Part shown: piece after piece, positions 53,323 through 62,548 of the stretch
Position numbering within the stretch: the stretch's first letter is position 1
Layout of the letters: every line of letters starts with the position of its first letter
Source of the DNA: Stenotrophomonas maltophilia
GTDB taxonomy: Bacteria > Pseudomonadota > Gammaproteobacteria > Xanthomonadales > Xanthomonadaceae
NCBI RefSeq assembly: GCF_002205165.1
Contig: NZ_NIVS01000058.1
Span: 119,133 to 183,132 of the forward strand
Direction: 5' to 3'
DNA: 64,000 nucleotides
Notes under the pieces: model-generated
Database searches by the model: none
What the model saw: only the letters and a program-made list of their open reading frames with translations
Told to the model about the DNA's origin: nothing
Program-made: the position numbers and the translations under genes

Positions 53323-56300
53323 TTACGCAGCGCGGCGCAGTGAGTCGGTCAGCGATTCGATGCTGGCGGCCTTGGGTTTGACCAGCCAGAACTTGCCGAC
53401 GTAATCGCGGAATTCATCGAGGATCTGCTGCGCCCAGATGCTGCCGGTCAGTTCGCGGTGGCGGCTGATCAGCGTGTGCAGGTGCTGGCGATGGTTCTCG
53501 AAGCCCTCGGCCGAGATGCGGTGGATGTCGATCAGCTCGTGGTTGTAGCGGTCCACGAAATCGCGGTCGATATCCAGCACGTAGGCCAGCCCGCCGGTGA
53601 AGCCGGCACCGAAGTTCAGCCCGACCTTGCCCAGCACCAGCACGATGCCATCAGTCATGTACTCGCAGCAGTGGTCGCCCGCGCCTTCGATCACCGCCAG
53701 CGCGCCGGAGTTGCGCACGCCGAAGCGCTCGCCGGCACGGCCCGCGGCGAACAGCTCGCCACCGGTGGCGCCGTACAGGCAGGTGTTGCCGATGATCGCG
53801 GTGTTGCGCGCCTCGAAGCGTGCGCCACGCGGCGGGCGCACCACCAGGCGGCCGCCGGCCATGCCCTTGCCGACGTAGTCGTTGGCTTCGCCTTCCACTT
53901 CCAGCTGCAGGCCACCGACGTTGAACGCGCCGAAGCTCTGCCCGGCGGTGCCGCGGAAGCGCAGGGTCAGCGGCGCATCACTCATGCCCTGGTTGCCGTG
54001 CGTGCGCGCGATCTCGCCGGACAGGCGGGTGCCGATCGAGCGGTCGGTGTTGTGGATCAGGAAGCGGTGTTCGCCGCCGAGCTTGCCGGCGATCGCGGGG
54101 GCCAGCAGGCCGTCCATCTGCGTGGCCAGGCTGTCCGGCGATTCGTACAGGCGCTGTGCGGCGCAGTGGCTGCCGGCGTATTCGGCCGGGTTGAGCAGGC
54201 GCGACAGGTCCACCTTGACGCCTGGGCGCGGCGAGACATCCAGCTGCTGCAGCAGGTCGGTGCGGCCGACGATCTCGTCCAGCGAGCGCACGCCCAGGTA
54301 GGACAGCCAGCCACGCACTTCCTCGGCCAGCAGGCGGAAGAAGTTCTCCACGCGCTCGGGCAGGCCGGTGAAGTACTGCGCGCGCAGGCGCTCGTCCTGG
54401 GTGGCCACGCCGGTGGCGCAGTTGTTGAGGTGGCAGATGCGCAGGTACTTGCAGCCCAGCACGATCATCGGCGCGGTGCCGAAGCCGAAGCTGTCCGCGC
54501 CCAGCAGCGCGGCCTTGATCACGTCCAGGCCGGTCTTCAGGCCGCCGTCGGTCTGCAGCAGGGTGCGCCCGCGCAGATCGTTGGCCACCAGCGCCTGGTG
54601 CGATTCGGCCACGCCCAGTTCCCATGGCACGCCCGCATAGCGGATCGAGCTGACCGGGCTGGCCCCGGTGCCGCCATCATGGCCGGACACGGTGATCAGG
54701 TCGGCACCGGCCTTGACCACGCCCGCGGCGATGGTGCCGACACCGGCATGGCTGACCAGCTTCACCGAGACCAGCGCGGTCGGGTTGACCTGCTTGAGGT
54801 CGTAGATCAGCTGGGCCAGATCTTCGATGGAGTAGATGTCGTGGTGCGGTGGTGGCGAGATCAGGCCGATCCCCGGCTTGGCATAACGCAGCCGTGCGAT
54901 CAGTTCGTTGACCTTGTGCCCGGGCAGCTGGCCGCCTTCGCCGGGCTTGGCGCCCTGGGCGACCTTGATCTGCAGGACTTCGGCGTTGACCAGGTACTCG
55001 GCGGTGACGCCGAAGCGGCCCGAGGCGACCTGCTTGATCTTGCTGCGCTTCTCGGTGCCGTAGCGCACCGGGTCTTCGCCGCCTTCGCCGGAGTTGCTGC
55101 GCCCGCCGAGCCGGTTCATCGCGATCGCCAGCGCTTCGTGCGCTTCGGGTGACAGCGCCCCGAGGCTGATCGCCGCGGTATCGAAGCGGCGGAACAGATC
55201 TTCGGCCGGTGCCACCTGGTCCAGCGGGGTCGGCGTAGGGGCGGCCTTGAGCTGCAGCAGGTCGCGCAGCGCGGACACCGGCCGGCCGTGCACGGCCTCG
55301 CAATAACGCTGCCAGTCCGCGGCCTCACCACTGCGCGCGGCGCGCTGCAGGGTCATGACCACGTCCGGGTTGTACATGTGGTATTCGCCGCCGTGCACGT
55401 ACTTGAGCACGCCGCCCACGTCGGGGCGCAGCAGGTCGTTCCAGGCGCGCACGGTGAGCTCGCGCGCTTCATCGTCCAAGCGGGCGAAGCCGACGCCGGC
55501 CACACGCGAGGCGGTGTCCGGGAAGCACAGGTCGACCACCTCGTCATCCAGCCCGACGATCTCGAACAGCTGCGCGCCGCGGTAACTGGCCACGGTACAG
55601 ATGCCCATCTTGGAGATGATCTTGGACAGGCCCTTGTAGATGCCCTTGCGGTAGCGGCGACCGATCTGCGACTGCTCGCCGCCCTTGCTCAGCTGCAGGA
55701 TGCCGCGCCGGCCCAGGTCGAACAGGGTCTGGTAGGCCAGGTACGGGTACACCGCGGTGGCACCGAAGCCGAGCAGGCAGGCCATGTGGTGCGGATCGCG
55801 CGCGGTGCCGGTTTCCAGGATCAGGTTGACGTCGCAGCGCAGCCCGGCATTGGAGAGGTGGTGATGCACCGCGCTGGTGGCCAGCAGCGCATGCACCATC
55901 GGCCGGTCGGCCACCGGGTAACGGTCGCTGAGCAGCAGCATGACGATGCCCTCGCGCGCGGCGGCTTCAGCCTCGGCGCAGATGCGCTCGATGCCGGCCT
56001 TCAGGCCTTCGTCCAGGCTGTAGGACAGATCGATCAGCCGGTTCTTGTCGGCGTACTGCTCCATCTTGATCAGCTGGCGCAGCTTGCGCTGGCTGAGCAC
56101 GGGCGAATTGAGGATGACGTGGTTCACCGTCTCCGCACCGGCATGGAAGATGTTGGTCTCCTTGCCGAGCTGGGTGGACAACGACATGACGCAGTCTTCG
56201 CGCAACGGATCGATCGGCGGGTTGGTGACCTGCGCGAACGCCTGGCGGAAATAATCGTAGAGCGGGCGGCTGTGCTGGCTCAGCACCGCCATCGGGGTGT

Positions 56301-57777
56301 CATCGCCCATCGAGCCGGTGGCTTCCTGCTCGGTCTCGGCGAGCGGGCGCAGGATCTGCTCCACTTCCTCGATGCTGAGCTGGAACAGCTTGTGATAGCT
56401 GCGCAGGGTGCGCTCGTCGAACGGCTCCTCGACCAGCGACGGATCGATCAGCTCGGTCTGCAGGTAGGTCACGCCCTGCTGCAGCCACTGCTTGTAGGGT
56501 GCGCGGCCGCGGTTGATGCGGTCGATGGCGTCCGAGTCGAGCAGGTCGCCGCGCTTGAGGTCGATGGCCATCATCTCGCCCGGGCCGAGCTTGCCCTTGC
56601 GCACCACGCGCTCGGCCGGCACTTCCCACACACCGGCTTCGGAGGCGACCAGGAAGTGGCGGTCGGAGGTCAGCATCCAGCGCGCCGGGCGCAGGCCGTT
56701 GCGGTCCAGCGTACAGGCGGCATAGCGCCCATCGCAGGCCACGATGCCGGCCGGGCCGTCCCACGGCTCACTGTTGAGGCCGTAGAACTCGTAGAACGCG
56801 GCCAGGTCCGGATCCTTGAACTCCAGCGACTGGGTGGCCGGTGGCACCAGGATGCGCAGCGCCTGGATCAGCTCCATGCCGGCGCTGACCATCAGCTCCA
56901 GCATGTTGTCCAGGCTCTGCGAATCCGAGCCATGCATGGAGATCACCGGATCGAATTCGCCGATGTCGAAGCGCGGGGTCTTCCACACCTTGCTGCGCGC
57001 CTGCGCCCAGCGGCGGTTGCCTTCGATGGTGTTGATCTCGCCGTTGTGCGCCAGCATCCGGAACGGATGCGCCAGCGGCCAGCGCGGCAGCGTGTTGGTG
57101 GAAAAGCGCTGGTGGAACACGATCGCGCTGGAGGCCAAATCGTTGCGCTGCAGGTCCACGTAGAAGCGGCTCAGCTTGTCCGGCAGCACCATGCCCTTGT
57201 AGCTGATCGCATTCGGGCTGAGCGTGGTGACGTAGTAATCGGCGTGCTCGCGCAGCTGCTGTTCGCTGCGGCGGCGGGCCAGGAACAGCGCCAGGGTGAA
57301 GGTCGCTTCGTCCTGCGTGGCACCGGCATCGACGAACACCTGTTCGATGTGCGGCAGCGTGTCACGTGCGAGCTGGCCGCAGACGCTGGGATCGGTCGGC
57401 ACCACGCGCCAGCCGACCGGCTGGCAGCCGGCGTCGCGCAGCTGCTGTTCCAGCGTCTCGCGGCAGGCCTGCGCGGCCGTGGCATCGTGCGGCAGGAACA
57501 CCACGCCGGCGGCGAAGCGCGCACCGAGCGTGAGCCCGGCCTCGGCGGCAAGCGCTTTGAGGAACACGTCGGGGCGGCGCAGCAGCAGGCCGCAGCCGTC
57601 GCCGGTGACACCATCGGCGGCGACGCCACCGCGGTGGGTCATGCGCGAAAGTGCGGCGATGGCGGTATCGACCAGCAGTCGGGACGGCTGGTCGTCGAGC
57701 TGGGCGACCATGCCGAAACCACAGGCATCTCGCTCATCTTGCGGGTCGTAAAGCCCTTGGCGGTTGCGGGGGGCCAT
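53323..57777 (-). CDS. gltB: Glutamate synthase [NADPH] large subunit
   Basis: A 1484-residue enzyme that makes two glutamates from glutamine and 2-oxoglutarate, the assimilation route for ammonia with glutamine synthetase. The catalytic N-terminal Cys of the class II amidotransferase is Cys19 in ACGFG, to be exposed by cleavage of the propeptide. FMN-binding landmarks (GHDGGTGASP) and the 3Fe-4S cysteines (CKYLRICHLNNC) lie in the middle, and the beta-helix domain at the end contains GGLAYVLD. ATG 57777 with GAGG upstream is preferred over an ATG at 57846, since it gives the standard propeptide. gltD follows. Confidence 0.96.
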   Translation of the reverse strand: MAPRNRQGLYDPQDERDACGFGMVAQLDDQPSRLLVDTAIAALSRMTHRGGVAADGVTGDGCGLLLRRPDVFLKALAAEAGLTLGARFAAGVVFLPHDATAAQACRETLEQQLRDAGCQPVGWRVVPTDPSVCGQLARDTLPHIEQVFVDAGATQDEATFTLALFLARRRSEQQLREHADYYVTTLSPNAISYKGMVLPDKLSRFYVDLQRNDLASSAIVFHQRFSTNTLPRWPLAHPFRMLAHNGEINTIEGNRRWAQARSKVWKTPRFDIGEFDPVISMHGSDSQSLDNMLELMVSAGMELIQALRILVPPATQSLEFKDPDLAAFYEFYGLNSEPWDGPAGIVACDGRYAACTLDRNGLRPARWMLTSDRHFLVASEAGVWEVPAERVVRKGKLGPGEMMAIDLKRGDLLDSDAIDRINRGRAPYKQWLQQGVTYLQTELIDPSLVEEPFDERTLRSYHKLFQLSIEEVEQILRPLAETEQEATGSMGDDTPMAVLSQHSRPLYDYFRQAFAQVTNPPIDPLREDCVMSLSTQLGKETNIFHAGAETVNHVILNSPVLSQRKLRQLIKMEQYADKNRLIDLSYSLDEGLKAGIERICAEAEAAAREGIVMLLLSDRYPVADRPMVHALLATSAVHHHLSNAGLRCDVNLILETGTARDPHHMACLLGFGATAVYPYLAYQTLFDLGRRGILQLSKGGEQSQIGRRYRKGIYKGLSKIISKMGICTVASYRGAQLFEIVGLDDEVVDLCFPDTASRVAGVGFARLDDEARELTVRAWNDLLRPDVGGVLKYVHGGEYHMYNPDVVMTLQRAARSGEAADWQRYCEAVHGRPVSALRDLLQLKAAPTPTPLDQVAPAEDLFRRFDTAAISLGALSPEAHEALAIAMNRLGGRSNSGEGGEDPVRYGTEKRSKIKQVASGRFGVTAEYLVNAEVLQIKVAQGAKPGEGGQLPGHKVNELIARLRYAKPGIGLISPPPHHDIYSIEDLAQLIYDLKQVNPTALVSVKLVSHAGVGTIAAGVVKAGADLITVSGHDGGTGASPVSSIRYAGVPWELGVAESHQALVANDLRGRTLLQTDGGLKTGLDVIKAALLGADSFGFGTAPMIVLGCKYLRICHLNNCATGVATQDERLRAQYFTGLPERVENFFRLLAEEVRGWLSYLGVRSLDEIVGRTDLLQQLDVSPRPGVKVDLSRLLNPAEYAGSHCAAQRLYESPDSLATQMDGLLAPAIAGKLGGEHRFLIHNTDRSIGTRLSGEIARTHGNQGMSDAPLTLRFRGTAGQSFGAFNVGGLQLEVEGEANDYVGKGMAGGRLVVRPPRGARFEARNTAIIGNTCLYGATGGELFAAGRAGERFGVRNSGALAVIEGAGDHCCEYMTDGIVLVLGKVGLNFGAGFTGGLAYVLDIDRDFVDRYNHELIDIHRISAEGFENHRQHLHTLISRHRELTGSIWAQQILDEFRDYVGKFWLVKPKAASIESLTDSLRRAA

Positions 57778-57868
57778 CTCTGCCTCAATGTCGGGTGAGC
57801 GGCGACACTCGTCCCCGCTCAATCCGTTGAGCGCATCTGGAGGCACCGGATGACTCGACTAGAGCATA

Positions 57869-57907
57869 GTTGCTGCAACGCCGCAATACACGGTTGCAGC
57901 CGCAACC
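57869..57907. promoter_or_regulatory. Inverted repeats in the gltB upstream region
   Basis: GTTGC-T-GCAAC (57869-57879) and GGTTGC-AGCC-GCAACC (57892-57907) are perfect inverted repeats, 90-130 bases upstream of gltB on its minus strand. They could be sites for a nitrogen- or glutamate-responsive regulator. No promoter elements can be defined with certainty. Confidence 0.3.
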
Positions 57908-57931
57908 AAACCCCTGTGTTTCAGGGGTTTT
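57908..57931 (-). terminator. Terminator between the I78 lipoprotein gene and gltB
   Basis: A perfect 9-bp stem (AAACCCCTG / CAGGGGTTT) with a five-base loop lies 14 bases downstream of the minus-strand I78 gene, with T residues at either edge. It probably ends that transcript and insulates gltB. Confidence 0.65.
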
Positions 57932-57944
57932 CCCGCCCGCCTGT

Positions 57945-58346
57945 TCAGCCGCAACGGACGCCGGCGACCACGTTCTTGGCATCCACTTCCACGTTCAGGC
58001 GCTCGCCGATGAACTCCATCGTGGTCATGTCATTCGGCTTGAGCACGCGCAGGCTGGTGGCCCCGGCATCCTGCTGGGCCTGGCTGCCGATCTCGGCGGT
58101 ATAGGGCTGGCCGACCAGGCTCTGCACCTGGGTGGCATCGCAGCTGCCGACCGGCGGCGCTTCCATGGCTTTGCCGGCCTCGTCGGTCGGCGCGGCCGCC
58201 GCTTCGGCAGCCTTCTGTGCATCGGTGGCAACCGCTTCCTGCTCGTCCATGGGCGGGGCGCTGCACGCACCGAGGACCAGCAGGGCGGGGAACAGGGCCA
58301 TCAGCCCGAAAGAACGCCGCAGGCGGCGGAACGACAGAGACGACAT
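57945..58346 (-). CDS. Peptidase inhibitor I78-type lipoprotein
   Basis: A 133-residue lipoprotein (signal to LVLGACS). After a low-complexity Ala/Glu linker, the last 65 residues match the elastase-inhibitor-like I78 family: CDATQVQSLVGQPY, then GATSLRVLKPNDMTTMEF, then RLNVEVD, ending RCG with a cysteine that can pair with the first one. Such proteins protect the envelope against serine proteases or are simply structural; inhibition is inferred from the family. A terminator follows. The gene is divergent from topoisomerase IB, with a second I78-like gene on the other side. Confidence 0.85.
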   Translation of the reverse strand: MSSLSFRRLRRSFGLMALFPALLVLGACSAPPMDEQEAVATDAQKAAEAAAAPTDEAGKAMEAPPVGSCDATQVQSLVGQPYTAEIGSQAQQDAGATSLRVLKPNDMTTMEFIGERLNVEVDAKNVVAGVRCG

Positions 58347-58481
58347 CGGTACTCCAGAAAGCGAGCCAGTAAACGAAGGAGGATATCGCCAAGCGCGGTG
58401 TGAGGTGTTTGTGTTGCGTTATTGACGCGGTGCCGCACCGGCAGCGGTAACACTGCGCTTCCCTGATCCCGCGTCGCGTCC

Positions 58482-59546
58482 ATGAGCCCGAGCCGCACCG
58501 TCACCCCCGAAGCCGCCGCTGCCCGCCAGGCCGGCCTGCGTTACGTCAGCGATGAACTGCCCGGCATCGCCCGCCGCAAGGCCGGCAAGGGCTTCGCCTA
58601 CCGCGATGCCGACGGCGCGGCGGTGCGTGATGCCGCCACCCTGGCCCGAATCCGCGCGCTGGCGATCCCGCCGGCCTACACCGACGTGTGGATCTGCGCG
58701 CTGCCCAACGGCCATCTGCAGGCCACCGGCCGCGATGCGCGTGGGCGCAAGCAGTACCGTTACCACGCTGATTGGGCGCGGGTGAGGGGCGATGGCAAGT
58801 TCGATCGCATCATTGCCTTTGGTACTGCCCTGCCCACGCTGCGCCGGCGCCTGCGCCGCGATCTGAAGCTGCCCGGCTTCCCACGCGACAAGGTGCTGGC
58901 GATCGTGGTGGCGCTGCTGGCACAGACGCTGGTGCGCGTTGGCAATGAAGTCTATGCACGTGACAACCGCTCTTACGGGCTGACCACGCTACGCAACCGC
59001 CACCTTGCGCTGGTCAAGGGCGGCCGGGCGCAGATGCGCTTCCGGGGCAAGTCCGGGCAGGCGCATGAGGTGGATGTGGATGATCGCGAACTGGTCAAGC
59101 TGATCCGTGGCTGCCAGCAGCTGCCCGGGCAGGCGCTGTTCCAGTATCGCGATGACGATGGCGTGGTCCAACCGGTGGACTCGGGCATGGTCAACGACTA
59201 TCTGCACGATGCGATGGGCGAGGATTTCAGCGCCAAGGACTTCCGCACCTGGGGCGGCACGCTGGAGGCGATCCGTCAGCTTGCCGTGACCGAGCTGCCC
59301 GAACCCTCCAGTGAGCGCGCGCTGGCAGCACTGCAGAAACAGGTGGTATGCGAGGTCGCCAACCTGCTGGGCAACACACCATCGGTGTGCCGCAAGGCGT
59401 ATATCGATCCTTGCGTATTCGATGGCTGGCGGGCCGGCTCATTGAAGGCCCTTGCCGGCCTGCGTGGCGAGCGCCAGTGGGAGCTGGCCACGCTGAAAGT
59501 ACTCAAAGCCGCACGGCGCACCGTCCGGCGTGCCCGCGCGGCCTGA
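58482..59546 (+). CDS. DNA topoisomerase IB
   Basis: A 354-residue poxvirus-type topoisomerase that relaxes supercoils by nicking one strand. The N-terminal domain includes AIPPAYTDVWICALPNGHLQATGRDARGRKQYRYH, the catalytic domain has VGNEVYARDNRSYGLTTLRNRH and the arginine/lysine pair region, and the attacking tyrosine is Y307 in CRKAYIDP. It is the normal length for bacterial TopIB. Neighbouring I78 lipoprotein genes are unrelated in function. Confidence 0.95.
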   Translation: MSPSRTVTPEAAAARQAGLRYVSDELPGIARRKAGKGFAYRDADGAAVRDAATLARIRALAIPPAYTDVWICALPNGHLQATGRDARGRKQYRYHADWARVRGDGKFDRIIAFGTALPTLRRRLRRDLKLPGFPRDKVLAIVVALLAQTLVRVGNEVYARDNRSYGLTTLRNRHLALVKGGRAQMRFRGKSGQAHEVDVDDRELVKLIRGCQQLPGQALFQYRDDDGVVQPVDSGMVNDYLHDAMGEDFSAKDFRTWGGTLEAIRQLAVTELPEPSSERALAALQKQVVCEVANLLGNTPSVCRKAYIDPCVFDGWRAGSLKALAGLRGERQWELATLKVLKAARRTVRRARAA

Positions 59547-59555
59547 GCGGGACGA

Positions 59556-59897
59556 TCAGCCGCAGTAGATCGCGGTGATGTTGTTGGTGTTGCCGGTTTC
59601 GATGGTCAGCCGCTCGCCACCGCTTTCCGCACCGGTGGTGGATGGCACCGCGCCGCTGGCGGTCGGGCCGCTTTCCTGGCGCTGACCGCGCAGCACCACC
59701 ACTTCCAGGCTGTCGCTGTCCACGCGCGCCCTTTCAACGGTTGCCGCCGAAGCAGCCAGCCCGGTCGCGCCACGGACCTTGTCGATATGGCACTGGCCGG
59801 AAATGACGCCGTCGATCGGCTGGACCTGCGCGATGGGGGTGCTGCTGCAGGCGGACAAAGCAAGGACGGCCACAGCCGCGGACAGATAACGAAGCAT
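59556..59897 (-). CDS. I78-like inhibitor lipoprotein, second copy
   Basis: A 113-residue lipoprotein starting at ATG 59897 (lipobox LSACS). The C-terminal part resembles the I78 fold: CHIDKVRGATGLAASAATVERARV, then LEVVVLRGQ, then RLTIETG, with the terminal CG also found in the other I78 gene. It differs in a longer Ser/Gly-rich insertion between the last two strands (SGPTASGAVPSTTGAESGG). It is convergent with the topoisomerase gene and separated from it by nine bases. Confidence 0.75.
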   Translation of the reverse strand: MLRYLSAAVAVLALSACSSTPIAQVQPIDGVISGQCHIDKVRGATGLAASAATVERARVDSDSLEVVVLRGQRQESGPTASGAVPSTTGAESGGERLTIETGNTNNITAIYCG

Positions 59898-60104
59898 GCG
59901 ACGCACTCCATGGGAATTGCGCTCAGGGTGCATCGGCGCCCGTATGCGGCGGATGAATCCTCTACACGGTGTGGGCACGCTCCATTCACCGTGCCTGGCC
60001 GCCCGGTTGACCATAGTGGAGGTGCGCACTGCCGACACGGGCTCCCCGACACGGCGCGCATTCGAGTTTGATCCACGCATCTGATCCGGCAACAGGAGTC
60101 GAGC

Positions 60105-61226
60105 ATGGCCACGGCCAAAACCCGTAAGACCACCAAGACCCCCACCTCCCGCAAGCGTCCCCGTCCGGCGGAAGCGACCGCTGCGGCGGCCGAACCGCGC
60201 ACCCGCACCCCGGTCGTCAAAACCGCCACCCGCAAGGCGGCCGCCACCGATCCGCGCGCGGCGCGCGTGGCCGCTCGCCAGCGCCGTCTGCAGGACCAGG
60301 AAAAGGCGAAGGACGCGCGTGCGGCGAAGAAGGCCGCCAAATCCACGACCAAGAAGGCCACCCAGGCCGGCACGCGTCGCCAGCCGGAGAAAATGCCTGC
60401 CGAACAGCTGGCCAAACCCGGTTACGAGCACGAGATGCAGTTGGCCCCGCGCTTCCTCGCGCCGGATTACCAGGGCAGCGGCAAGCTCAAGGGCAAGCGC
60501 GCCATCATCACCGGCGCCGACTCCGGCATCGGCCGCGCGGTGGCGGTGCTGTTCGCCCGCGAAGGTGCGGACGTTGCCGTGCTGCACCTGGATGAAAAGA
60601 AGGACGCGCAGCTCACCCGCGAACACGTTGAGAAGGAAGGCGCCCGCTGCGTGGTGATCGCCGGCGACGTGCGCGACCCGGCGTTCTGCAACAAGGCGGT
60701 CAAGCAGGTGGTCAAGGCATTCGGCGGGGTCGACATCCTGGTCAACAACGCCGCCTTCCAGCTGCATTGCGACCGCCTGGAAGACCTCGAGGACGACCAT
60801 CTGCAGGAGACTCTGCAGACCAACATCGGCGGTTACATCCAGATGGCGCGTGCGGTGCTGCCGCATCTGGGCGAAGGCGCCAGCATCATCAACACCGGCT
60901 CGGAAACCGGCCTGTTCGGCAGCAAGTCGCTGGTGGACTATTCGGCGACCAAGGGCGCGATCCATGCCTTCACCAAGGCGCTGGCCAGCCAGCTGCTGCC
61001 GCGCGGGATCCGCGTCAACGCGGTGGCTCCCGGCCCGGTCTGGACGCCGCTGAATCCAGCCGACAAGAAGGCCCCCGATGTGGCCGAGTTCGGTCAGGAC
61101 AGCGACATGGGCCGACCGGCGCAGCCCGAAGAGCTCTCCCCGGCCTATGTATTCCTCGCCTCGCCGATCACCGCCAGCTACATCAGCGGCGTGATCCTGC
61201 CGGTGATGGGCGGGCCGCGCGGCTGA
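60105..61226 (+). CDS. SDR oxidoreductase with histone-H1-like N-terminal tail
   Basis: A 373-residue NAD(P)-dependent dehydrogenase of the YghA-like SDR group. The cofactor motif is TGADSGIG (136-143), NNA follows, and the catalytic pair is Y279 and K283 in YSATKG. In front of this standard ~280-residue enzyme is a 95-residue tail almost only of K, A, T, R and P (TAKTRKTTKTPTSRKR, then KAAKSTTKKATQAG), like histone H1 or the DNA-binding tails of some bacterial proteins. The tail may bind DNA or the envelope surface. The 3' end overlaps the convergent serine hydrolase gene by 44 bases. Confidence 0.85.
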   Translation: MATAKTRKTTKTPTSRKRPRPAEATAAAAEPRTRTPVVKTATRKAAATDPRAARVAARQRRLQDQEKAKDARAAKKAAKSTTKKATQAGTRRQPEKMPAEQLAKPGYEHEMQLAPRFLAPDYQGSGKLKGKRAIITGADSGIGRAVAVLFAREGADVAVLHLDEKKDAQLTREHVEKEGARCVVIAGDVRDPAFCNKAVKQVVKAFGGVDILVNNAAFQLHCDRLEDLEDDHLQETLQTNIGGYIQMARAVLPHLGEGASIINTGSETGLFGSKSLVDYSATKGAIHAFTKALASQLLPRGIRVNAVAPGPVWTPLNPADKKAPDVAEFGQDSDMGRPAQPEELSPAYVFLASPITASYISGVILPVMGGPRG

Positions 61227-62328
61227 GCGCCGGGACCGGCGCACGGGCGCCGTAGAACGCGGCAATCCGCGGAATGAAGTTCTGCGGATTGGCCCCGACC
61301 AGGTTGGTCAGCACCACGATGGCCAGCCTCTGGTCGGGGTAGACGATGAACGCCGAGCGCGCGCCGCCCATGCCGGCCACCTGGCGATCAGGGCCGCTCT
61401 GCAGCACCGCCCAGCCATCGCCCCAGGCGCTGTCGCTGCCATCGTTGAGCCGTTCCGGTGTCCACATCCGGCGGGCGCTGCCAGCGTTGATCAGGCGATT
61501 GCCGGACAGCGCGACCAGCCACTGCGCGACGTCGTCGGCAGTGGTCAGCATGCCACCGCCGGCCCACAGCCCCGGGGTCATGTCGTAGAACCAGTGCGAA
61601 AGCCGCGGGGTCGCATCCGGCGCATCGGTGCGGCGCGGGAACCAGCTGTAGATCGTGGCGCTGTTGGCGATCAGATCGTAGCTGTCGCCGAAGGTGGTGG
61701 ACGGCATCCCGGCCACATCGAACTGGCGCGTGGCCACGTACCGGTCATAGGGCATCGCCGATTGCGCGGCGATGATCCGCGCGAGCAGCACATAGTTGGT
61801 CTGGTTGTAGGTGAAGCGTGCACCGGGGACGGCCTCCACCGGCAGCTGGGTCACGGCCGCCCACGCGGCCTGCTCGGTGCTTCCGCCCAGCAGCCCCTGC
61901 GCATCCAGGATGTCCGGCAACCCCGAGGTATGCGCCAGTAACTGCCGGACTCGAACACCGCGCCAGGCCTCGGGCAGATCGGCGAGATAGGCCGAGACCG
62001 GTGCATCCAGATCGACCTTGCCTGCTTCGGCCAGTTGCATCACGGCCACGCCGGTGAAGGACTTTGTGGCCGAGTTGAGCGGGAAACGCGTGGTGCGCGT
62101 GGCGGGCAGCGTGTTCTCGACATTGGCCAGACCGTGGCTTTCGGACAGCACCACCTTCCCATCCTTGACCACGGCGATCTGCAGGCCGGGAATACGCAGC
62201 GTCTCCATGGTCTGGCCGATGAACTGCCGGGTCTGTTGGTTGGCCGTATCCACGTCGCCGGCATGCGCGTGCACGCCCAGCGGGAGCAACAGGGCGACGA
62301 TCATGATTACGCGACGGGTGGAACGCAT
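61183..62328 (-). CDS. Beta-lactamase-fold serine hydrolase (class C-like)
   Basis: A 381-residue secreted protein starting at ATG 62328 with a signal peptide (MRSTRRVIMIVALLLPLGVHAHA). The penicillin-binding fold is shown by SATK (S86, K89), HTSGLP, and YNQTNYVLL, where the usual YSN is YNQ (Y174), and by GGARS near the C-terminus in the position of the KTG box. It is best called a serine beta-lactamase-like hydrolase or peptidase; true beta-lactamase activity is uncertain. A BlaI/BlaR1 pair is divergently transcribed and two BlaI-type palindromes lie between, so beta-lactam or cell-wall stress control is likely. Confidence 0.85.
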   Translation of the reverse strand: MRSTRRVIMIVALLLPLGVHAHAGDVDTANQQTRQFIGQTMETLRIPGLQIAVVKDGKVVLSESHGLANVENTLPATRTTRFPLNSATKSFTGVAVMQLAEAGKVDLDAPVSAYLADLPEAWRGVRVRQLLAHTSGLPDILDAQGLLGGSTEQAAWAAVTQLPVEAVPGARFTYNQTNYVLLARIIAAQSAMPYDRYVATRQFDVAGMPSTTFGDSYDLIANSATIYSWFPRRTDAPDATPRLSHWFYDMTPGLWAGGGMLTTADDVAQWLVALSGNRLINAGSARRMWTPERLNDGSDSAWGDGWAVLQSGPDRQVAGMGGARSAFIVYPDQRLAIVVLTNLVGANPQNFIPRIAAFYGARAPVPALSRAARPSPAGSRR

Positions 62329-62491
62329 GCGGCGGGTCCTTGGCGAAGAGGGCGCGATGCCAGGGCGTAATGCCGCAGCTCGAAGGCTTGGATGCGGGCT
62401 GGGGCGAAAAGGTTTAAGGCGCAGGTTCAAGGCGCACGGCGTGGCGGTGGCGCGGTGCCTACCGTTCGTCGGCGCGCGCCCTCCGGCACTT

Positions 62492-62534
62492 GACGACATC
62501 TGTAGTCACTGGCACGGTGGCGACACGTGTAGTC
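62492..62534. promoter_or_regulatory. Two BlaI/MecI-type operator dyads
   Basis: Two 16-bp dyads fit the pattern GACnACAnnTGTnGTC: GACGACATCTGTAGTC (62492-62507) matches fully and GGCGACACGTGTAGTC (62519-62534) has one mismatch. Centres are 27 bp apart. ACA/TGT arms are the hallmark of BlaI/MecI operators. They lie 15 bases before blaI and about 165 bases before the divergent hydrolase gene, so BlaI should repress its own operon and perhaps the hydrolase. Confidence 0.7.
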
Positions 62535-62548
62535 ATAGGGAGTGCGCC

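Noticed and set aside
55288..57798. Plus-strand open frame of about 836 codons opposite gltB
   Set aside because: It is a shadow of gltB, which is fully conserved on the minus strand.
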